From assembly GCF_963422335.1 (NCBI RefSeq), contig NZ_OY729424.1:5332001-5396000 (forward strand): a stretch of DNA of 64,000 nt, written 5' to 3'. Of the stretch, positions 52,001 through 61,000 are shown piece after piece; the stretch's first letter is position 1; each line of letters begins with the position of its first letter. Under the pieces are notes generated by a model. The model ran no database searches. It worked only from the letters and a program-made list of their open reading frames with translations, and had not been told where the DNA came from. A program made the position numbers and the translations under genes. The stretch comes from an uncultured Roseateles sp. Its GTDB lineage: Bacteria; Pseudomonadota; Gammaproteobacteria; Burkholderiales; Burkholderiaceae_C.

Positions 52001-55000
52001 CAGGTGTCCATCGTGATCTCGGACGGCGACGGTGGCCAGAGCGCGCCGCAGAACACCATCACCATCAACGTCACGTCCCAGACCGATGGTGCGGTGGCCC
52101 TGCTGCCGGCCGACAACCAGGTCAACACCTACGAACCGGGCGATCAGCAGCAGCCCGAAATCGGTGTGCTCAAGGGCGCGAACGCCGGCCAGTACGTGAT
52201 CGTCTGGCAGTCCAACGGTCAGGACAGCGATGGCTGGGGGGTGTTCGGCCAGCGCTACGACGCAAATGGCTCGGCCATCGGCGCCGAGTTCCAGATCAAC
52301 ACCACCACACCCGGCGGGCAGTACGGTTCCGCGGGCGTCGGTATCGGCACCCTGTCCAACGGCGGCTTCGTCGTCAGCTGGGAGTCGCCGGACGGCTCCA
52401 GCAACGGCATCTATGCCCAGCGCTATGACGCGGCCGGCCATGCCGTGGGTGGCGAGTTCCAGGTCAGCCCGGTCACCACCTACGAGCAGTTGCAGCCGCG
52501 TGTGCTGGGTCTCGATGGCGGCGCCTTCGTGATCGCCTACACCGACTACAACAATGCCGATGGCAACAGCTACGGCGTGCGTGTCCAGCACTACAACGCG
52601 GCCGGCGTCGCCCAGGGCGCACCGATACTGGTGAACGCCACCCCGGCCTCGGCGCCGGCAAACTCGTTCACCAATGGCAACCAGTCCTACCCGGAACTGG
52701 CCAAGCTGCAGGATGGCGGCTATATCGTCACCTGGCACTCGCAGGGCCAGGACGGCGACAACTGGGGCGTCTACGCCAGGCTGATGAATGCCGACGGCAC
52801 GCCGCGCGCCGATGCCTTCCAGTTGCACACCACCACCGCTGGCTACCAGGCCGATGCCGATGTGACCGTGCTCTCCAGCGGCGACTTCGTCGTCTCCTGG
52901 CTCAGTAATGCGCCGACCCTGAACGGCTGGGGCGTGATTACCCAGCGCTTCACGGCAGCCGGCGTCAAGGTCGGCGGCGAGGTGCTGGTCAATGATGGCA
53001 GCTCGGTGCCCTCGTCCGACAACCTGCCCCATATCACCGCACTGGACACCGGCGGCTATGTGGTCGCCTGGCATGCCTATGGCGTCAACAATTACGAGAG
53101 CTTCGCCCAGCAGTTCGATGCGCTGGGCAACAAGGTCGATGCGCCGATTCAGCTCAACACCTACAACGTCAACCACCAGTCGCTGCCCGACATCGCCGGC
53201 CTGACCGGTGGGCGCTTCGTGGCCACCTGGCAGTCGTACAACGAGGAGAGCGTCAGCCCCAACAACTACGGCATCTTCCAGAACCTGTACGGGGCACCCG
53301 GCTCGCTGGTCAAGTCCAGCGCACCCGTGATCAGCGACCTGACGACCAGCGTCTCCTTCGGCGAGCATGCGGCCAAGGCGGTCGGCGGGGTGCTGATCGA
53401 CGGCGCCGTCAGCGTCTTTGACACCGACTCGGCCAACTTCGACGGTGGCCAATTGGTGGTCTCGGTGATCGCCGGCTACAGCAGCCTGGACAAGGACCTG
53501 AACGAGCGCCAGCCCACGCAGGATCAGTTCTTCATCCGCAACCAGGGCAGTGCTGCAGGCCAGATCGACGTGGTCGGCGGCAATGTGCGCTACGGCGGCG
53601 TGATCATCGGCAGCATCGTCTCCGACGGCAGCAATGGCAATGACCTGATCGTGCAATGGAATGCCGCGGCGACGCAGAAAGCGGTCGAGGTGGCGATCGA
53701 GAACCTCAGCTACCGCAACACCTCGACCGACCCGATGCTGGTGCGCACCATCAGCGTCACCGTCAGCGATGGCGACGGCGCCACCAGCGCGCCAAAGGTG
53801 CTGGACATCCATGTCACCCCCGAGGCCGACGGCCCGGCGCCACTGTTCACGCCCGAGCGCGTCAACACCTACACACCGGGCGCCCAGGAACACCCTGACC
53901 TGGCCCGGCTGACCGATGGCGGCTACGTCATCGTCTGGGAATCCAACGGCCAGGACGGCTGGGACGATGGCGTGTTCGGCCAGCGCTTCAGCGCCGCCGG
54001 CACGCCGGTGGGCAACGAGTTCCGCGTCAGCGACTACACCCCCTACAGCCAGTACGAGCCCACCGTCACCGGCCTGGCCAACGGCGGCTTTGTGGTGGCC
54101 TTCCGCAGCGACAACCGCGACGGCTCCGGTTCGGCCGTGATCGCCCAGGCCTTCGATGCCAATGGCGCGCGGGCCGGTACCGAACAACTGGTCAACACCA
54201 GCACCAGCGGCAACCAGTACCAGGCCAGCATCACCGCAACCAATGATGGCGGCTATGCCATCGCCTGGTATTCCGATGGCCAGCGCGATGGCCGCTACTA
54301 CGACGTGTTCTTCCAGCGCTTCAATGCGGCGGGTGCGGCGGTCGGCTCCGAGGTTCGAGCCAACACCAGCGTCGGCTTCGAGAACGCGGCCCAGTACGAG
54401 CCCAATATCCTGCAACTCAGCGGTGGCGACTTCGTCGTTGCCTGGCGCAGTGACTCGGCCCAGGACGGCTCCCTGTCCGGCGTCTATGCACAGCGCTTCA
54501 ACAGCGCCGGCGTGGCCCAGGGCAGCGAGTTCCGCCTCAACACCACCACAGAGAACTACCAGTACGACGTGCATCTGGCCCAGCAGGGCTCGGGCTTCGT
54601 CGCGATCTGGACCTCGCGCGAGCAGGACGGCAGCGCCGACGGCATCTACGGCCGCTTGTACGACGCCAGCGGCAACCCGACCACGGCCGAGTTCCGCGTC
54701 AACGAGAGCAGCTACTACTACCAGTACGAGCCGGATGTGGCCACCCTGTCCACCGGCGGCTTCGTCGTCACCTGGCACGGCTACAACAGCCAGACCGGCC
54801 AGTACGATGTGATGGCCCAGCAGTACGACGCCGCCGGCAACCGCGTCGATGGCGAGACCCGCCTGGACAACACCACCGGCAATACCGGCCAGAACGTGGT
54901 CGCACTGGCCAACGGCGCCTTTGTCGTGGCCTGGCAGGGCAATAGCGATGGCGACGGCTCCGGCATCTTCCAGCGCATCGTCGGCAACCCGGCGGACTTC

Positions 55001-58000
55001 CCGCGCCAATCCAACCCGGTGCTGGTTGACCTGGCGAGCAGTGTCACCTTCCTCGAGAATGACCTGAACGCTGCGCCGCAACGCATCGACCCTGGCGTGG
55101 GTCTGTTCGACAGCGATTCCAGCAACTTCGACGGTGGCCGACTCGACGTCAGCTATGTCACGCCCTATGGCAATGCCAACCAGTTCGGCATCGCCGGCAT
55201 CAATGCGCAAGACCAGCTGGGCATACGCAACCAGGGCACCGGCACGGCGCAGATCGGCGTCTCGGGCCTGGCGGTCAGCTACGAAGGTACGGTCATCGGC
55301 AGCATCATTGCCAACGGCGCCAATGGCGGCGCACTGACGGTGCTGTTCAACGCCAATGCCACGCCGGTCGCGGTGGAGGCCCTGGTCGAGAATCTGACCT
55401 ACCAGAACTTCCTTTCCAACCCCGAACCCAGCCGCACCATCTCGGTACGCATCTCGGACGGCGACGGGGGCGTGACCGCACCCCAGGCCGTCACCATCAA
55501 CATCACGCCGCAACCCGATGGCGCCAGCCCCTACGGCGTGCAGCTGACGGCCAACACGACGATTGCCGGCGCGCAGGATGCTCCGTCGATTGCCCGCCTG
55601 GCGGACAACGGCTATGTGGTGGTCTGGCAGGACCAGTCGGGCGCCGATGGCAGCGGCTACGGCGTGTACGGCCAGCGCTATGACACCGCCGACAACAAGG
55701 TCGGCAACCAGTTCCTGGTCAACACCACCGTCAGTGGCAACCAGTACGAGCCCGAGGTCGTCGGCCTGTCCGGCGGTGGCTATGCGGTCGTCTGGCGCGC
55801 TGACAACGGCGACGGCTCGGGCACCGCCGTCTACATGCAGCGCTACGCCGTCGACGGCAGCAAGGCCGGCGTCGAGACCCAGGTCAACACCAGCACCAGC
55901 GGCAACCAGTACCAGCCGGCGGTGGCCCAGAGCAGCGACGGCGGCTACGTCGTGGCCTGGTACTCCGATGGCCAGCGCGATGGCCAGTACTACGACGTGT
56001 TCTTCCAGCGCTACGACGCATCGGGAACCAAGCTCGGCACCGAGACGCGGGCCAACACGCCTATCGCCAGCAACACCGCGGTACCCCAGTACGAGCCCTC
56101 GATCGCCCTGCTCAACGACGGCCGCTTCGTCATCACCTGGCGTTCGGACAGCCAGGAGAGCAGCGGCGCGGGCGTCTACGCCCAGCGCTTCAACATCGAC
56201 GGCAGCAAGGACGGCGTCGAGCAGCACATCAACACCTACACCCAGGATTCCCAGTACCAGCCCGATGTCGCCGCACTGAAGGACGGCGGCTACGTCATCG
56301 TCTGGCGCTCGGACGGCCAGGACACCAGTGGCGGCGGCATCTACGCCCAGCGCTTCGACGCCTCGGGCGTGGCGGTGGGCGCCGAGCTGCGCGTCAACTA
56401 CCTGGTCAGCGGCACGCAGACCAGCCCCAGCGTCGCACCGCTGGTCAACGGCGGCTTCGTCGTCAGCTGGGACGATGGCACCGATGTCTGGCTGCAGCAA
56501 TACGATGCCTCGGGCCATCAGGTGGACAGCCAGCAGGCCGTCAACTCCAACCCGAGCTACTACGATCCCAAGGGCAACTCCGAGCTGGTGGAGATGCCCG
56601 ACGGCGGCTTTGTGGTTGCCTACGCCGGCTACCTGCCGACGGCCAATGGCGGCAACGACACCTACGACATCCGCCTGCAGCGTTTCGCCAACTCGGCCCC
56701 CAATGTGCAGGACGTGGTCGTCTCCGGCCCCGAGGACACGCCGGTCGTGCTCAGCGAAGCCCTGTTCGCCAGCGGCTTCAGCGATGCGGAAGGCCAGGCG
56801 CTGGCAGCGATCAAGCTGATCACCCTGCCGGCCTTGGGTGTGCTCAAGCTGGGCGGTGTCGACGTGCAGCCCGGCCAGGAGATCAGCGCTGCCCAGCTTG
56901 CCGCGGGCCTGCTGACCTACCAGGGCAACCTGAACTTCTATGGCGCCGACCAGTTCCGCTGGACCGGCAGCGACGGCAATGTGTTCGCCACCGGTTCGGT
57001 GTTCACCAACATCACGATCACCAATGTCAATGACGGTCCCGGCCTGGAGGCCGGTGTGGATGGCACGGCCAACGAGGGCACGACCTTCACCCGCGGCTTC
57101 ACGCTGAGCGACCCCGACCCGACCGACACGCACCAGATCACCGTCAGCTGGGTCGGCAGCCATGGCCAGACCGGCAGCTACCAGTTCAACACCGCCAGCC
57201 ACACGCCCAGCTTCAACCTGAATCTGCCGGACGACGGCACCTACGTTGTCACCCTCAAGGCCGACGACCAGCAGGGCCAGGCCAATAGCGTGGAGACCGA
57301 CAGCTTCCAGGTCGTCGTCGCCAACGTGGCACCCACACTGGGCCTGTTCGGCAACAACACGGTGGAAAAGGGTCAGGTCTACACCATGACGCTGGGCGGC
57401 GTGTCCGACCCGGGCACCGACACCGCCACCAGCTTCACGATCGACTGGGGTGACGGCACCGCGCCGCAGCTGGTCAACGTGGCCGATCTGCCGGCCAACC
57501 GGCAACTGACCCACACCTATGGCACGGTGGGCAATTTCGGCATCGCGGTGACCGTGACCGACGAGGATGGCAGCTTTGCCAACGCTGGCACGCGCAGCGT
57601 CAGCGTCAGCGCTCCGGCCGAGGTCATCGTCGTCGATGCCGGCGCCGATACCACCGCCCTGGAAGGCGTGTTCTTCAGCCGCAACATCAGCTTCACCGAC
57701 CCGACCGACCAGGACCCGGCCGGCCGCACCGTGACGGTGAACTGGGGCGACGGCACGGCCGCGGATGTCTTCAACATCTCCGGGGCCGTCAGCAACTTCA
57801 ATATCGGCCACTACTTTGCCGACAACCGGGTTACGCCGTTCGAGGTCAGTGTGACCGTCGATGACTCGGGCGCCCAGCAGGGCAATGACAAGTTCCTGGT
57901 CACCGTCAACGACGTGGCGCCCACGATCAATGTGTTCGGTGCCGGCTCATCGAATGAGGGCTCGTCCTACACCATCACGCTGGGCAGCGTGATCGACAGC

Positions 58001-61000
58001 GGCGCCGACGTGGTCAGCGAATACCGCATCCACTGGGGCGATGGCAGTTCGCAGGTCGTGCTGTCGGCCGCCATGCCGGCCAACCGCCAGTTCAGCCATG
58101 TCTATGCCGACGGCGACATCGGCGGCACGCCGCGCTCGGTGACGGTGGACCTGGTCAATGAGGATGGCACCTTCCTGGTCGCCGGCCAGCACAATCTGAC
58201 GGTACTGAATGTGCCGCCGGCCGTGCCGCTGACCGGTGCCGACACCATCAACGAAGGCAGCAGCTATGCGCTGACCCTGGGCTCGCTGGTCGATCCGGGC
58301 ACCGACACGCCGACGCTGTTCCGTCTCAACTGGGGCGATGGCAGCGCCGTGCAGGAGTACACGCCGGCTGCGTTCGCAGCTCTGCTGGCCGGCGGCGGCG
58401 TCGTCAACCATGTGTTCGCCGATGGCGGCAATGGCGGCACCCTGCGCACCATCGTGCTGCAGGTGCTGGATGAGGACGGCACCCATACCGCCGGCAGCAA
58501 GAGCGTGACCGTGGGCAATGTGGCCCCGGTCGTCGTGCTGACCGGCGCCGACAACAGCAACGAAGGCAGCAGCTACACGCTGAACATCGCGGCCACCGAT
58601 GCCGGAGGTGCAGCCGACCCGCTGAGCTACAGCATCGACTGGGGCGACGGCTCGGTGGTGCAGAACCTGTCGGCCGGGCAACTGGCCGCGCTGAGCGGCA
58701 ATGTGAACCACGTGTTCGTCGACGACGACGATGGTCCCAACAATGCCAGCGCCCGCAGCATCAGCGTCACCGTCAACGACGGCGACGGTGGGTCCACGAC
58801 CCAGGTCAAGGGCATCGCCGTGCTGAATGTGGCGCCAACGGCTCCGCTGACGGGCGCCAGCAGCGTCAACGAGACCAGTGTCTACACGCTCAATGTCGGC
58901 GCTGTGACCGATCCTGGCCCTGACACCCGCACCGGCTACAGCATTGCCTGGGGCGATGGCGCAACCAGCAACTTCACCGCCGCGCAGTGGACGGCAGCCG
59001 CGGGCGTCTTCACCCACACCTATGCCGACGGCGCCCTGGGCGGCACGGCGCAGACCATCACCGTCAGCGCCACCGACGAAGACGGCACCTTCGTGCTCGG
59101 CAGCAAGAGCCTCACCGTCAACAATGTCGGTCCGAGCCTGAGCATCGCCGGCGCAGCCGGCCTCAACGAAGGCGGCAGCTACACACTGGCCATCACCGGC
59201 AGCGACGTCGCTGGCGCGGCCGACCCGCTCAGCTACAGCATCGACTGGGGTGATGGCTCGGCACTGCAGAACCTGACGGCGGCGCAGTTGGCCGCCTTGA
59301 GCGGCAATGTGGCCCACGTCTACGCCGATGACAACGACGGCCCCAACAACGCCAGCCTGCGCACCATCAGCGTCACCGTCAACGACGGCGACGGTGGCAC
59401 GGCCAACCAGACCAAGGACATCACCGTCAGCAATGTGGCGCCGACCGCGCCCGTCACCGGCGCCGACAGCGTCAACGAGGCCAGCCTGTACACGCTCAAC
59501 GTCGGCGCGGTCACCGACCCGGGGGCCGACACCCGCACGGGCTACAGCATTGCCTGGGGCGACGGCGCAACCAGCAACTTCACCGCCGCGCAATGGACGG
59601 CAGCGGCAGGCGTCTTCACCCACGCCTATGCCGACGGCGCCCTGGGCGGTACGGCGCAGACCATCACCGTCAGCGCCACCGACGAAGACGGCACCTTCGT
59701 GCTCGGCAGCAAGAGCCTCACCGTCAACAATGTCGGTCCGAGCCTGAGCATCGCCGGCGCAGCCGGCCTCAACGAAGGCGGCAGCTACACACTGGCCATC
59801 ACCGGCAGCGATGTGGCCGGCGCGGCCGACCCGCTGAGCTACAGCATCGACTGGGGTGATGGCTCGGCGCTGCAGAACGTCACCGCAGCCCAGCTCGCGG
59901 TGCTCAGCGGCAATGTGGCCCACGTCTACGCCGACGACAACGACGGCCCCAACAACGCCAGCCTGCGCACCATCAGCGTCACGGTCAACGACGGCGACGG
60001 CGGCTCGGCCAACCAGACCAAGGACATCACCGTCAGCAATGTGGCGCCGACCGCGCCCGTCACCGGTGACAGCGTCAACGAGGCCAGCCTGTACACGCTC
60101 AACGTCGGCGCGGTCACCGACCCAGGGGCCGACACCCGCACGGGCTACAGCATTGCCTGGGGCGATGGCGCAACCAGCAACTTCACCGCCGCGCAGTGGA
60201 CGGCAGCCGCTGGCGTCTTCACCCACACCTATGCCGATGGTGCCCTGGGCGGCACGGCACAGACCATCAGCGTCAGCGCCACCGACGAAGACGGCACCTT
60301 CGTGCTCGGCACCAAGAGCCTCACCGTCAACAATGTTGGTCCGAGCCTGAGCATCGCCGGTGCGGCCGGCCTCAACGAAGGCGGCAGCTACACGCTGGCC
60401 ATCACGGGCAGCGATGTGGCCGGCGCCGCCGATCCGCTCAGCTACAGCATCGACTGGGGTGATGGCTCGGCACTGCAGAACCTGACGGCGGCGCAGTTGG
60501 CCGCCTTGAGCGGCAATGTGGCCCACGTCTACGCCGACGACAACGACGGCCCCAACAACGCCAGCCTGCGCACCATCAGCGTCACCGTCAACGACGGCGA
60601 CGGCGGCACGGCCAACCAGACCAAGGACATCACCGTCAGCAATGTGGCGCCGACCGCGCCCGTCACCGGGGCCGACAGCGTCAACGAAGCCAGCCTGTAC
60701 ACGCTCAATGTCGGTGCAGTGACCGACCCGGGGGCCGACACCCGCAGCGGCTACAGCATCGCCTGGGGAGATGGCGCAACCAGCAACTTCACCGCTGCGC
60801 AATGGACGGCGGCCGCGGGCGTCTTCACTCACACCTATGCCGACGGCGCCCTGGGCGGTACGGCGCAGACCATCAGCGTCAGCGCCACCGACGAAGACGG
60901 CACCTTCGTGCTCGGCACCAAGAGCCTCACCGTCAACAATGTCGGTCCGGTGCTGAACATCTCCGGCGTGGCCAGCCTCAACGAAGGTGCAACCTACACG

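Noticed and set aside
51116..57811. Open frame of 2,231 codons on the minus strand opposite the giant gene, with others at 42533-46693 and 57947-63883
   Set aside because: They are antisense to an intact repetitive gene with biased codons that rarely create stops in this reverse frame. The translations are Ala/Gly/Val-rich with no domain and copy the period of the repeats.
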